31,644 nucleotides of DNA from an uncultured Clostridia bacterium (GCA_934177795.1 CAKPPS010000016.1:1-31644); one strand, 5' to 3'. Positions 1 through 7,836 are shown, counted from the stretch's first letter. Numbers and translations: made by a program. The notes: generated by a model from the sequence alone, not told the origin.

Positions 1-1
1 T

Positions 2-796
2 ATGTCATCAAAAGTTAATGTAAATGAAAACATTATTTTACAAAACTATATGCTAGAAAGACTATTGGAAAGAATTTCAGCATCAGATTACAAATATAAA
101 TTTGTATTAAAAGGCGGAATGTTAATAACAGCCATAGTTGGAATAGATATGAGAAATACACTAGATATGGATGCAACAATTAAAGGATTTGATTTAGAAA
201 AAGATAACCTAGAAAATATATTAAATGAAATATTCAATATAGACTTAGATGATGGAGTTGATTTTGAATTTTTAAATATAAAGGAAATAAGGCAAGAAGA
301 TGAATATGGCGGATATAGAGTTTCATTAAATGCTAAATTCGACAAATTAGTTGTACCAATGAAATTAGATATAACAACAGGTGATGTTATTGTACCTAAA
401 GAAGTAAATTATAAATTTGAATTAATGTTTGAAAATCGTTCAATAGAAATACTAGCATATAATATGGAAACTGTAATAGCAGATAAATTTGAAACAATTA
501 TATCAAGAAATATTGATACAACTAGAGCAAGGGACTTTTATGATATTTATATACTTTGGACTACACAGTTACAAAATTTTGATAAGGGATTATTAGGAAA
601 AGCTATTGTAGAAAAATTTAAATATAGAGAATCTACAGACAAATTAAATAATATAGATGAGATAATGGAAGTTATAAGAGAAAGTGAGGCTTTAAAAGAA
701 CACTGGAAGAATTACCAGTCTAAATTTAGTTATGCCGAAGATATTAGTTATGAGGATACGATGGGAGTACTGAATGAAATAAAACAAATATTATAA
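2..796 (+). CDS. AbiEii/AbiGii-type nucleotidyltransferase toxin, probably cut at the left edge
   Basis: Resembles the AbiEii/AbiGii family of nucleotidyltransferase toxins, the toxin half of type IV toxin-antitoxin and abortive-infection pairs; characterised members transfer nucleotides to tRNA or other targets. Seen: a KGG signature (FVLKGGMLI, residues 35-43), an acidic pair shortly after it (LDMDATIKG, about 54-62) and the late RARDFYDIYIL segment, which occupies the place of the family's fourth conserved motif. The first ATG lies at base 2 with no room for a ribosome site, and relatives usually carry a further 10-20 residues before the ILQNYMLERLLERIS segment, so the true start probably lies outside the window. 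The usual partner, an AbiEi-like antitoxin, would be expected just upstream and cannot be seen. Nothing downstream looks like an antitoxin. Family assignment is firm; activity is inference. Confidence 0.8.
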   Translation: MSSKVNVNENIILQNYMLERLLERISASDYKYKFVLKGGMLITAIVGIDMRNTLDMDATIKGFDLEKDNLENILNEIFNIDLDDGVDFEFLNIKEIRQEDEYGGYRVSLNAKFDKLVVPMKLDITTGDVIVPKEVNYKFELMFENRSIEILAYNMETVIADKFETIISRNIDTTRARDFYDIYILWTTQLQNFDKGLLGKAIVEKFKYRESTDKLNNIDEIMEVIRESEALKEHWKNYQSKFSYAEDISYEDTMGVLNEIKQIL

Positions 797-818
797 TACT
801 TGGAATAAATGGGAATAA

Positions 819-980
819 GATGGAACTAACAAGAAAAAAAATAAAAATAAACCTGGTAAATTGAGTAAAAAAGCGAGAAAAAAATTTAAGAAGAGTAGTG
901 ATAATACAGGAGAATTACTTTTATATTGTTCTGATTGTGCAATAGCACGAGTAGCTATTTCTCCTAAAATAAAAAATTAA
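819..980 (+). other. Start-less reading frame, possible gene remnant
   Basis: An open frame of 53 codons ending in TAA at 978-980 encodes a lysine-rich stretch followed by ELLLYCSDCAIARVAIS. It has no ATG; the only late start is a TTG at 861 without a convincing ribosome site. The composition (a C-x-x-C pair and a non-random hydrophobic end) hints at coding ancestry, but no family is recognised. It may be debris left by turnover next to the toxin gene, or chance. Apart from this and the typA promoter, the 797-1193 interval shows nothing else convincing. Confidence 0.2.
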
Positions 981-1089
981 TATATATGATATACCATAAA
1001 TAGAAAAAAGATAAAAATCAAAATATTCTTGAAAAGCTAAACCATAAAGCCGCAAAATTAAAATTTCCATGGTTTTACTTCATATAACA

Positions 1090-1118
1090 TTGACAATTCA
1101 CATAAAAAGATGTATAAT
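1090..1118 (+). promoter_or_regulatory. typA promoter (sigma-A type)
   Basis: TTGACA at 1090-1095 and TATAAT at 1113-1118 are separated by exactly 17 bp, a perfect vegetative consensus. Transcription would start near 1125, leaving an untranslated leader of about 70 nt that contains a hairpin. Confidence 0.85.
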
Positions 1119-1142
1119 TTAAACAGTTTTTAAAGAGAAGAC

Positions 1143-1168
1143 AGACGTTTTTCAAAAGAAAGACGTCT
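1143..1168 (+). promoter_or_regulatory. Hairpin in the typA 5' leader
   Basis: The arms AGACGTTTTTC (1143-1153) and GAAAGACGTCT (1158-1168) pair over 11 positions, one of them G-U, around an AAAA loop. It sits between the promoter and the ribosome site (AAGGGAGAGAG, about 1180-1190) and has no U-tract, so it is not a terminator. It could affect mRNA stability or translation; no function is established. Confidence 0.4.
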
Positions 1169-1193
1169 TAAATTATGAAAAGGGAGAGAGAAA

Positions 1194-3008
1194 ATGAACA
1201 ATAAAAATATAAGAAATATAGCAATAATAGCACACGTAGACCATGGAAAAACAACACTAGTAGATGCACTATTAAAACAAAGCCATGTATTTAGAGAAAA
1301 TGAACAAGTACAAGAAAGAATAATGGATTCAAATGATTTGGAAAAAGAAAGAGGAATAACAATATTATCTAAAAATACATCAGTAATGTATAATGATATA
1401 AAAATAAATATAGTTGATACACCTGGGCATGCAGACTTTGGAGGCGAAGTAGAAAGAGTTTTAAAAACAGTTGATGGAGTATTACTTTTAGTAGATGCTT
1501 TTGAAGGAGCAATGCCACAAACAAGAGAAGTTCTAAAAAAATCATTAGCATTAGGATTAAAACCGATTGTAGTTATAAATAAAATAGATAGACCTGGAGC
1601 TACACCTGAAAAAGTAGTAGATCAAGTTATAGAATTATTTATAGAATTAGATGCTACAGATGAACAATTAGATTTCCCAGTAGTATATGCTTCAGCAAAA
1701 AATGGAATAGCTAAAATGGATTTAAAAGATGAATCAGATAATTTACATTGTTTATTTGAAACTATTATAAATACAATACAAGCTCCAGATTGTGATGAAG
1801 ATGGACCAGCTCAAATGTTAGTATCAAATATAGATTATGATGACTATGTTGGAAGAATTGCGGTAGGAAGAGTAGAAAGAGGCATAATAAAAGTTGGAAT
1901 GCCTGTAGCAATTTGTGGAAAAGAAGATAAAATAACACAAGGAAGAATTGCAAAAGTATATACACATGTTGGACTAAATAAAGTAGAAGTAGAAGAAGGA
2001 AAAGCTGGAGATATTATAGAACTTGCAGGATTACCAGATATTAATATTGGAGACACAATATGTGATTTTAATAATCCAGAAAAAATTCCATTTGTAGATA
2101 TAGACGAACCAACAGTTTCTATGACATTTAGTGTAAATAATGGACCATTTGCAGGAAAAGAAGGACAATTTATAACATCAAGACATATTAGAGATAGATT
2201 ATTCAAAGAACTAGAAAGAAATGTATCATTAAGAGTAAAAGAAACAGAATCTCCAGATTCTTTTGAAGTATCAGGAAGAGGAGAGTTACATTTATCAGTA
2301 TTAATAGAAACAATGAGAAGAGAAGGGTTTGAATTGTTAGTATCTCGTCCAAAAGTTATTTTCAAAGAAGTTGATGGTGTAAAATGTGAACCGATAGAAG
2401 ATTTAGTTGTAAATGTTCCAGATGATTGTGTTGGAAATGTAATAGAAAAACTTGGAAGAAGAAAAGCAGAAATGGTAAATATGGAACCAGCTGAAGATGG
2501 ACATACAAAAATTGAATTTAAAATTCCAGCTAGAGGTTTGATTGGTTATAGAACTGAATTTTTAACAGACACAAAAGGGTCAGGAACAATGAATCATATA
2601 TTTGATTCATATCAACCATATAAAGGAGATATACAAGCTCGTGTTAGAGGAACTATAGTAGCATTTGAAAAAGGTAAATCAGTAACTTATGGTTTATTTA
2701 ATGCTCAAGATAAAGGTGATTTATTTATAGGACCTGGTGTAGAAGTATATGAGGGAATGATTGTTGGATTAAATTCTAGAGGAGAAGATTTAGCAATAAA
2801 TGTATGTAAAGAAAAACATTTAACAAATACAAGAGCTTCTGGTTCTGATGAAGCATTACGTTTGGTACCACCAATTCAAATGTCATTAGAAAAAGCAATA
2901 GAATTTATTCAAGATGATGAGTTGGTAGAAGTAACTCCAAAATCAATAAGACTTAGAAAGAAAATACTAGATACTAAAGAAAGAGAAAGAGCTAATAGAA
3001 ATAAATAA
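1194..3008 (+). CDS. typA: Translational GTPase TypA/BipA
   Basis: Ribosome-associated GTPase of the EF-G/LepA superfamily, involved in 50S assembly and in stress or cold adaptation in characterised bacteria. Seen: G1 AHVDHGKTT (residues 13-21), the switch I element RGITI, G3 DTPGHADF, G4 NKID and G5 SAK, followed by domain II and EF-G-like domains and the TypA C-terminal segment containing GSGTMNHIFDSYQPYKG. At 604 residues it matches the family length (about 610). The ATG is preceded by a strong purine-rich site. It has its own promoter and leader hairpin and is followed by a hairpin at 3032-3058, so it is probably transcribed mainly alone. The frame is intact and the identification secure. 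Confidence 0.97.
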   Translation: MNNKNIRNIAIIAHVDHGKTTLVDALLKQSHVFRENEQVQERIMDSNDLEKERGITILSKNTSVMYNDIKINIVDTPGHADFGGEVERVLKTVDGVLLLVDAFEGAMPQTREVLKKSLALGLKPIVVINKIDRPGATPEKVVDQVIELFIELDATDEQLDFPVVYASAKNGIAKMDLKDESDNLHCLFETIINTIQAPDCDEDGPAQMLVSNIDYDDYVGRIAVGRVERGIIKVGMPVAICGKEDKITQGRIAKVYTHVGLNKVEVEEGKAGDIIELAGLPDINIGDTICDFNNPEKIPFVDIDEPTVSMTFSVNNGPFAGKEGQFITSRHIRDRLFKELERNVSLRVKETESPDSFEVSGRGELHLSVLIETMRREGFELLVSRPKVIFKEVDGVKCEPIEDLVVNVPDDCVGNVIEKLGRRKAEMVNMEPAEDGHTKIEFKIPARGLIGYRTEFLTDTKGSGTMNHIFDSYQPYKGDIQARVRGTIVAFEKGKSVTYGLFNAQDKGDLFIGPGVEVYEGMIVGLNSRGEDLAINVCKEKHLTNTRASGSDEALRLVPPIQMSLEKAIEFIQDDELVEVTPKSIRLRKKILDTKERERANRNK

Positions 3009-3031
3009 AATTATAGGTAATATAATTACAA

Positions 3032-3064
3032 AAACGCTGCCATTATATGACAGCGTTTATTTGT
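3032..3064 (+). terminator. Probable terminator after typA
   Basis: AAACGCTG (3032-3039) pairs perfectly with CAGCGTTT (3051-3058), and the inner CAT/ATG can extend the stem. The following TTTATTTGT tract is only moderately U-rich, so readthrough into the next gene is plausible; no clear promoter lies between them. Confidence 0.65.
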
Positions 3065-3080
3065 AAAAAAGGAGAAAAAA

Positions 3081-3668
3081 TTGAATAAAAAAGAATTAGA
3101 AAAAATAAAGAAAAAAGCATTAGAAGAGCATATTCCAATTATTATGGATGACACATTAGAAGTAATAGAAAAATATTTGAAAGATACTAAACCACAAAAA
3201 ATATTAGAAATAGGTACAGCAGTAGGATATTCTGCAATATGTTTTACAGAATTTTTAGATAAAGATGGTATTATAGATACTATAGAAAGAGATGTAGAGA
3301 GAATTAAAGAAGCTAAAGAAAATATAAAAAAAGCAGAAGTGGAAAAACAAATAAATATATATGAAGGCGATGCAGTAGATATACTTCCACAATTAAATAA
3401 TAAATATGATGTAGTATTTATAGATGCGGCAAAAGGAAAATATCCGTTCTTTTTAAAAGAATCTTTAAGAATGATAAATAAAAATGGTATTATTTTTGCT
3501 GATAATATTTTGTATAAAGGTTATGTTATGAGTGATTATAATAAACATAAACAAAGAACAGCAGTTAGAAATTTAAGAGAATATATAAAAGAAGTAAGCG
3601 AAAATCCTAATTTGAATACAGAAATATTAGAAGTTGGAGATGGTTTAGCAATAAGTAAAATTGTATAA
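3081..3668 (+). CDS. trmR: SAM-dependent O-methyltransferase, TrmR-like (tRNA hydroxyuridine-34)
   Basis: Class I methyltransferase of the catechol-O-methyltransferase-like family (COG4122). Seen: SAM motif I ILEIGTAVGYSA (about residues 41-52), an acidic residue after strand 2 (TIERD), the GDA loop, the metal-site segment VFIDAAKGKY and DNILYKGYV near the C-terminus. It starts with TTG, chosen because GGAG lies 6 nt before it. At 195 residues it is close to B. subtilis TrmR (YrrM), which methylates 5-hydroxyuridine at tRNA position 34 to 5-methoxyuridine. The U32 peptidase-like gene at 4847 belongs to the family (TrhP) that makes the hydroxyuridine substrate, and the two are neighbours in B. 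subtilis as well, which favours the tRNA role over a small-molecule role. The family is certain; the substrate is inferred from context. Confidence 0.82.
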   Translation: MNKKELEKIKKKALEEHIPIIMDDTLEVIEKYLKDTKPQKILEIGTAVGYSAICFTEFLDKDGIIDTIERDVERIKEAKENIKKAEVEKQINIYEGDAVDILPQLNNKYDVVFIDAAKGKYPFFLKESLRMINKNGIIFADNILYKGYVMSDYNKHKQRTAVRNLREYIKEVSENPNLNTEILEVGDGLAISKIV

Positions 3669-3697
3669 GCTAATATATAGTGAATCTAAAAAATTTT

Positions 3698-3764
3698 TAA
3701 TTTGTTCTCGCCAGATTTGAGTTTTTGACTAAAAGGAGAAAATTTCAAAGGGCTAGCGATTGTA
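3698..3764 (+). repeat. Dispersed 67-bp intergenic repeat, copy 1
   Basis: This stretch reappears in reverse complement at 12280-12346 with three mismatches in 67 positions. Shared blocks include TAATTTGTTCTCGCC, GACTAAAAGGAGAAAATTTC and CTAGCGATTGTA. Looser similarity continues into the T-rich flanks on both sides. No open frame explains it. It lies downstream of trmR and of the convergent RelA/SpoT-like gene. It could be a non-autonomous mobile repeat or a conserved RNA or DNA element. Confidence 0.8.
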
Positions 3765-3766
3765 GT

Positions 3767-3809
3767 TTTTTATATAGTAAAAGAGTATCACTTTCTTATT
3801 ATATAAAAA
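3767..3809. repeat. Inverted repeat next to the dispersed repeat
   Basis: TTTTTATATAGTAA (3767-3780) and TTATTATATAAAAA (3796-3809) can pair over 14 positions including one G-U, with a 15-nt loop. It abuts repeat copy 1 and the terminator at 3811-3836. No equivalent flanks repeat copy 2. Confidence 0.45.
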
Positions 3810-3836
3810 GCCTACTTGTAAAATAATACAAGTAGG
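3803..3836 (-). terminator. Terminator of the RelA/SpoT-like gene
   Basis: CCTACTTGTA (3811-3820) and TACAAGTAGG (3827-3836) form a perfect 10-bp stem with a 6-nt loop. Read on the minus strand it is followed by CTTTTTATATAA, a good U-tract. It begins 7 bp after the stop codon of the minus-strand gene. Confidence 0.85.
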
Positions 3837-3842
3837 TAAAGT

Positions 3843-4685
3843 TTATAAGGCATTGAATGGGTCTACAGATTTACGTAGTCCAACAATGTCTCTAATGTTG
3901 CCATTAGAGACTGAAAATCCAGGGATTTTAATCCTGTCATAATCGATGCAAAGATTGTCTAAATCTTTATAGCGATTTTTTTTGTAGTCTTTATGCAGTG
4001 TTCTAATATCCATTGCATAAGTACGAATCTGCAATTCAAATATGCAATTATTTTGAGTCATAATTGCAGTATGCAAACTTTGATACCCATCGTATTTAGG
4101 GGTATATACATAATCTTTTATAAATGGAGACCATTCTTCACATAAATAATTTTCTTCAGGAATAATAATTTCTGGAAAATCAGATGCTTTAAATTCAGCA
4201 TCAATTCTAGGTTCTGCCTCTAGAAATACGCAATTCTTCTTATTGATAAGAAATGACATTACTTCATTTTGAAGTTCATAACACAGCTTAATTTCTTCTA
4301 AAGAATCGATTAAAGATGTGCCAAGAATAATTCTAAAACCAAGAAAATCAAGTATTTGTTTTAAAGGCAGATTTTTTATAAGGAATAATTGGATTTTTTC
4401 ATTATATCCAATCCAATCTTTTTGTCGGCATACTATGTATAGATGAACTTGGTGTTCTCTAGCCCAGAGCCGAAGGTGTTCTTTTAAATCATGAAATTCA
4501 TGCTCCAATTGATGGAGTTTTGATATATTTAATATATCATTTGCTTCTTCAAGTTTATCAGCATATAATAAACTTTCTTCAGAACCTTCGCCCATAAGAT
4601 TTTGTATATGTAATTTTTTGATTTCATCTATATTTGTGCCCTTATAAAGAGCATCCCGTATGTCAACTTTTTCGAACTTTGCCAT
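3843..4685 (-). CDS. Orphan RelA/SpoT-type (p)ppGpp synthetase-domain protein
   Basis: The central part matches the RelA/SpoT nucleotidyltransferase fold that transfers pyrophosphate from ATP to a nucleotide. Seen, in order: a basic R-x-K element (R87-K89), the metal-binding D113-x-x-G-x-R118 (ILDFLGFRIIL), the nucleotide-binding loop KDYVYTPKYDGYQSLHT (190-206) and FELQIRT with E217. There is no HD hydrolase domain and no TGS/ACT regulatory region. At 280 residues it is larger than typical RelP/RelQ enzymes (about 210-230), with an unmatched N-terminus (1-80) and tail (225-280). Strong ribosome site GAGGGGGG just before the ATG. It lies alone on the minus strand between trmR and trhP, with its own promoter and terminator. 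GC content looks slightly above the neighbours. It may make an alarmone or act as a toxSAS-type toxin; no antitoxin candidate is adjacent. Confidence 0.8.
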   Translation of the reverse strand: MAKFEKVDIRDALYKGTNIDEIKKLHIQNLMGEGSEESLLYADKLEEANDILNISKLHQLEHEFHDLKEHLRLWAREHQVHLYIVCRQKDWIGYNEKIQLFLIKNLPLKQILDFLGFRIILGTSLIDSLEEIKLCYELQNEVMSFLINKKNCVFLEAEPRIDAEFKASDFPEIIIPEENYLCEEWSPFIKDYVYTPKYDGYQSLHTAIMTQNNCIFELQIRTYAMDIRTLHKDYKKNRYKDLDNLCIDYDRIKIPGFSVSNGNIRDIVGLRKSVDPFNAL

Positions 4686-4733
4686 AAGAACCCCCCTCTT
4701 ATAAAACTTTTGTACAATAAATTAACATCATTT

Positions 4734-4762
4734 ATTATACCAAAAAATGGGTAAAAAGTAAA
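4734..4762 (-). promoter_or_regulatory. Promoter of the RelA/SpoT-like gene
   Basis: On the minus strand TTTACT (4762-4757) lies 17 bp before TATAAT (4739-4734). It is back-to-back with the promoter at 4782-4810 within 20 bp, so the two transcripts diverge from a compact control region. Confidence 0.6.
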
Positions 4763-4781
4763 CATAATTTTGAGAAATTCG

Positions 4782-4810
4782 TTGACAGAAAACGACAAAA
4801 AATATATAAT
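4782..4810 (+). promoter_or_regulatory. Promoter of the U32 peptidase-like gene
   Basis: TTGACA (4782-4787), a 17-bp spacer and TATAAT (4805-4810): a perfect vegetative consensus 37 bp before the start codon. Confidence 0.85.
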
Positions 4811-4846
4811 ATTACAAGTTATAAGCAAGAGAGGAAAGGGATAAAA

Positions 4847-6076
4847 ATGAAAGAAGTAGAACTATTAGCACCAGCAGGCTCTTATGAAAAAGCTAAAATT
4901 GCATTTTTATATGGAGCTGATGCAGTATATTGTGGAACTTCATCATTATCATTAAGAACAAGAGCAGATATGGAAGATGAAGATTTAGAAAAGACAATAA
5001 AATATGCACATAGTATAAATAAAAAAGTATATGTAACATTAAATATATTTGCTTGGGATGATAAATATGACGAAATAATAGAAATGGCTAAAAAATTAGA
5101 AGAAGTGAAACCAGATGGAATAATAGCTGCAGATGGCGGAATTATTGAAGTATTAAAAAAATATGCTCCGAGTGTAAACATAAATGTAAGTACACAAGCT
5201 AATATTGTAAGTTTGCATTCTGCAAATTTCTGGTATCATAATGGAGCAAAAAGAATGATTATGGCAAGAGAAATGAATAAACAACAACTTAAATATATAA
5301 TGGAAAATAAGCCAAAAGAAATGGAAGTGGAAATATTTGTACATGGTGCAATATGTTTTGCATTTTCAGGCAGATGTTTTCTAAGTGATTTTTTATCATG
5401 TCGAAGTGCCAATCTAGGAGATTGTGCACAAAGCTGTAGATGGTCATATAATTTATATGCTGAAGAAAAAAATAATCCAGGAGAATTGATGCCTATAGAA
5501 ACAAGTGAATATGGAACTAGTATATTTTCATCAAAAGATTTATGCTTAATAAAGGAAATACCAGAAATAATAGATATGGGAATAGATAGTTTAAAAATAG
5601 AAGGGCGATTAAAAACAGAATATTATTTAGCAAGTGTAATAGGAGTTTATAGAAATGCGATAGATGACTATAGAAAAGAGCCTAATAAATATGATTATAA
5701 AAAATATCTAGAAGAATTAGAAAAGGTAAAAACCAGAGGATTAACAACATTTTATTTTAATGATAGAAATAACAAAAATATTCAAGAATATGGTGGAAGA
5801 CAATATAATGAAAAATATGAATTTGGAGCAAAAGTAGTAGAATATAAGAAAGATAAGTCTATAGTTGAAATAAAAAATAAATTGCAAGTGGGAGATAAAT
5901 TAGAATTATTGGTTCCACATCAATTAAAACCAATAGAATTTGAAATAAAAAATTTATGGGATTATGATACTAAAGAAGAAATAGAAGCTGTAAGTCCAGG
6001 AGTTAAAGGGCAAAAAGTATTAATAAATATTCCTATAAAATGTGAAAAAGATTGGATAATTAGAAGAAAAAAATAA
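4847..6076 (+). CDS. U32 peptidase-family protein, TrhP-like tRNA hydroxylation factor
   Basis: Member of the U32 'collagenase-like protease' family, whose bacterial members TrhP/YegQ and B. subtilis YrrN/YrrO are needed for 5-hydroxyuridine at tRNA position 34, using prephenate-derived chemistry. Seen: N-terminal ELLAPAGSYEKAKIAFLYGA, the family signature EIFVHGAICFAFSGRCFLS (about residues 165-183) and the cysteine-rich CRSANLGDCAQSCRW after it, then IEGRLKTEYY. The conserved cysteines fit the [4Fe-4S] ligands known or proposed in this family. The C-terminal third is a small beta-rich domain. At 409 residues it has the usual length. Ribosome site GAGAGGAAAGGG before the ATG. Its TrmR-like neighbour at 3081 would perform the next modification step. 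The family is certain; the tRNA role is inferred from family and neighbourhood. Confidence 0.88.
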   Translation: MKEVELLAPAGSYEKAKIAFLYGADAVYCGTSSLSLRTRADMEDEDLEKTIKYAHSINKKVYVTLNIFAWDDKYDEIIEMAKKLEEVKPDGIIAADGGIIEVLKKYAPSVNINVSTQANIVSLHSANFWYHNGAKRMIMAREMNKQQLKYIMENKPKEMEVEIFVHGAICFAFSGRCFLSDFLSCRSANLGDCAQSCRWSYNLYAEEKNNPGELMPIETSEYGTSIFSSKDLCLIKEIPEIIDMGIDSLKIEGRLKTEYYLASVIGVYRNAIDDYRKEPNKYDYKKYLEELEKVKTRGLTTFYFNDRNNKNIQEYGGRQYNEKYEFGAKVVEYKKDKSIVEIKNKLQVGDKLELLVPHQLKPIEFEIKNLWDYDTKEEIEAVSPGVKGQKVLINIPIKCEKDWIIRRKK

Positions 6077-6082
6077 ATAATT

Positions 6083-6130
6083 AAAAACTAAAGGGATTAA
6101 AAAAATATAAAATCACTTTAGTTTTTCTTA
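6083..6130 (+). terminator. Terminator after the U32 gene
   Basis: AAAAACTAAAG (6083-6093) pairs perfectly with CTTTAGTTTTT (6116-6126), with an inner GATT/AATC that can extend the stem, followed by CTTATTTG. Confidence 0.75.
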
Positions 6131-6241
6131 TTTGTTCTTATGATAAAATATAACATAAATTTATTGGGAAATATATACAATTTAAATATAAGATGATATA
6201 ATGTGAGTGCGAACAGCAAAAAAAATTATGGAGGGGATTTT

Positions 6242-7234
6242 ATGAAAAATCAAAGTTTTAAGATTTGGTCAATAATTATTATATTTTCAATAATAATTAT
6301 TATGCCATTAATCGTATTAGCATCAGACAATGAAAAGACTTTAATCATAAAAAATACTGATACTAATCAATATATAGTATATATTAAAGATTTTTTAGAT
6401 AAAGACTTTTCTTATGCAGTATCTGCTGAACAAAATCCAAATGAAGACAGTTTGAATTTTTTAATGTCGAGTGTTGATGGGGAAGGAAACCATATTGCAA
6501 TAATAGATGCAGCAACATTAGTAAATAAATCAAACTATTTAGTAACAAAAGATGAAGAAGATAAACAAACTATCGAGATAGATTTCTCTAAATCATTAAA
6601 TAGAAAAGACATGGAATATATAGAGAATACGACTAAAAGAATAAAAACAGAAACAACAGAAAAAATAGTAGAAAAAGATGAAGATGTTAATGGAGTAAAA
6701 ACAACATTAACAGTTGGAGGACTAAAAATAGCAGAAAGTCAAGATGCTAAATATTATTATGAAATACATCTAAAAACAGAAAATGAAGAATATGCGCAAT
6801 TATTTGAATTAGCAAATGAGATGAATAATAATTATGAAGCAAAAGACATGTACACTAAATTAGATATAGCAACACAATTTTATAACTTATACAATCAATT
6901 AATGGGAAAAGCACAATGGAAAGAAGTTTCAGATATGGAAATAAAACAACCATCAGATGCAGTTGAAGGAGACCAATATGTTGTATTAATAAAAAAAGTT
7001 ATGAAAAATGGAAATGAAGAAGAAACAACAACAGATTTGAAATTAATGACATCAAAAATAAAACCTTATGAAAAAAAGCAAAATAAAGAACAAATAAAAA
7101 GAACACAAATAACGAGTAAATTACCAATAACAGGAGAAAGTATTATTTTGTTTGTAATATTAGCAGCAATAATAATAGTTATGGCAATTATATATATAAG
7201 AATTAAAAGATTAAAACAAAAAGAGAATAAATAA
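6242..7234 (+). CDS. LPXTG-type (LPITG) cell-wall-anchored surface protein
   Basis: Exported protein of 330 residues with unknown function. Seen: an N-terminal signal peptide (MKNQSFKIW, a long isoleucine-rich core, cleavage likely after VLA near residue 26), an extracellular region rich in charged residues and threonine, and a complete C-terminal sorting signal: LPITG at 294-298, a hydrophobic helix and a basic tail ending RLKQKENK. The ATG at 6242 is chosen over an in-frame GTG at 6203 because GGAGGGG lies directly upstream and the signal peptide then begins correctly. A TATAAT at 6197-6202 may be its -10 box, but no good -35 is seen. The next gene is a sortase whose ATG overlaps this stop by one base, so this protein is very likely its substrate. 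No domain family is recognised in the central part. Confidence 0.85.
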   Translation: MKNQSFKIWSIIIIFSIIIIMPLIVLASDNEKTLIIKNTDTNQYIVYIKDFLDKDFSYAVSAEQNPNEDSLNFLMSSVDGEGNHIAIIDAATLVNKSNYLVTKDEEDKQTIEIDFSKSLNRKDMEYIENTTKRIKTETTEKIVEKDEDVNGVKTTLTVGGLKIAESQDAKYYYEIHLKTENEEYAQLFELANEMNNNYEAKDMYTKLDIATQFYNLYNQLMGKAQWKEVSDMEIKQPSDAVEGDQYVVLIKKVMKNGNEEETTTDLKLMTSKIKPYEKKQNKEQIKRTQITSKLPITGESIILFVILAAIIIVMAIIYIRIKRLKQKENK

Positions 7235-7821
7235 TGAGAATAAAAATATATAAAACAATTTTTATAATATTATTAATAGGTGCCATAATTATAATAATGT
7301 TAATAATAACACAATACAAACAAAATTTAATAAATGAAGAACAAAATAAGGAAGTTATTGATACATTTTCAAAAATAGACGAAGAAGATAGTAAACAATT
7401 AACATTAAATGGGTATAATGTTATAGGAACTATAGAAATACCAAAAATAAATATAAAATATCCAATTTTAGAAGTTGAAAATCCAAGTCCTGAATCAACT
7501 AAAACTCCAATGAAATATAGTATAATAAAATATTGGGGTGGAAAAGTAAATGAATATGGAAATTTGTCAATAGCAGGACATAATAAATATGATGGAACAA
7601 TGTTCGGAAAAACTAAAAATTTAAATATTGGAGAAATCATAAAGTTAGAGGATTTAGAAAAAAATGTAATAGATTATGAAATTTATGATAAATTTGTTAC
7701 AAATCCCAATGATACCAGTATTTTACTTACTAAAGATATAAATATAAGAGAAGTAACATTAATAACATGCACTAGAGGAAACAAAGAACGATTAATAATT
7801 AAAGCTAAACAGAAAATATAA
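7234..7821 (+). CDS. Sortase (class D/E-like transpeptidase)
   Basis: Membrane-anchored cysteine transpeptidase that cleaves LPXTG-like motifs and links proteins to the wall or to each other. Seen: one N-terminal transmembrane helix (about residues 8-26), the beta-barrel start NVIGTIEIPKINIKYPI, catalytic His116 in SIAGHN, catalytic Cys179 in TLITCT and the downstream Arg186. The TLITCT context and 195-residue length suggest class D or E rather than A or B; exact class is uncertain. Its ATG overlaps the stop of the LPITG gene (TAATG), implying translational coupling, and the large VWA-protein gene follows 15 bp later. The three genes look like one operon ending at the terminator at 11912. Confidence 0.93.
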   Translation: MRIKIYKTIFIILLIGAIIIIMLIITQYKQNLINEEQNKEVIDTFSKIDEEDSKQLTLNGYNVIGTIEIPKINIKYPILEVENPSPESTKTPMKYSIIKYWGGKVNEYGNLSIAGHNKYDGTMFGKTKNLNIGEIIKLEDLEKNVIDYEIYDKFVTNPNDTSILLTKDINIREVTLITCTRGNKERLIIKAKQKI

Positions 7822-7836
7822 AAGGGAGGAATTAAA

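Noticed and set aside
1037..1077. AAACCAT/ATGGTTT inverted repeat upstream of typA
   Set aside because: A 7-bp stem with a loop of more than 20 nt in AT-rich DNA and no T-run is not distinguishable from chance.
4628..4828. Minus-strand 66-codon frame upstream of the RelA/SpoT-like gene, considered as an antitoxin
   Set aside because: It overlaps the well-supported start of that gene and its promoter in another frame, has no ribosome site, and runs through the divergent promoter region.
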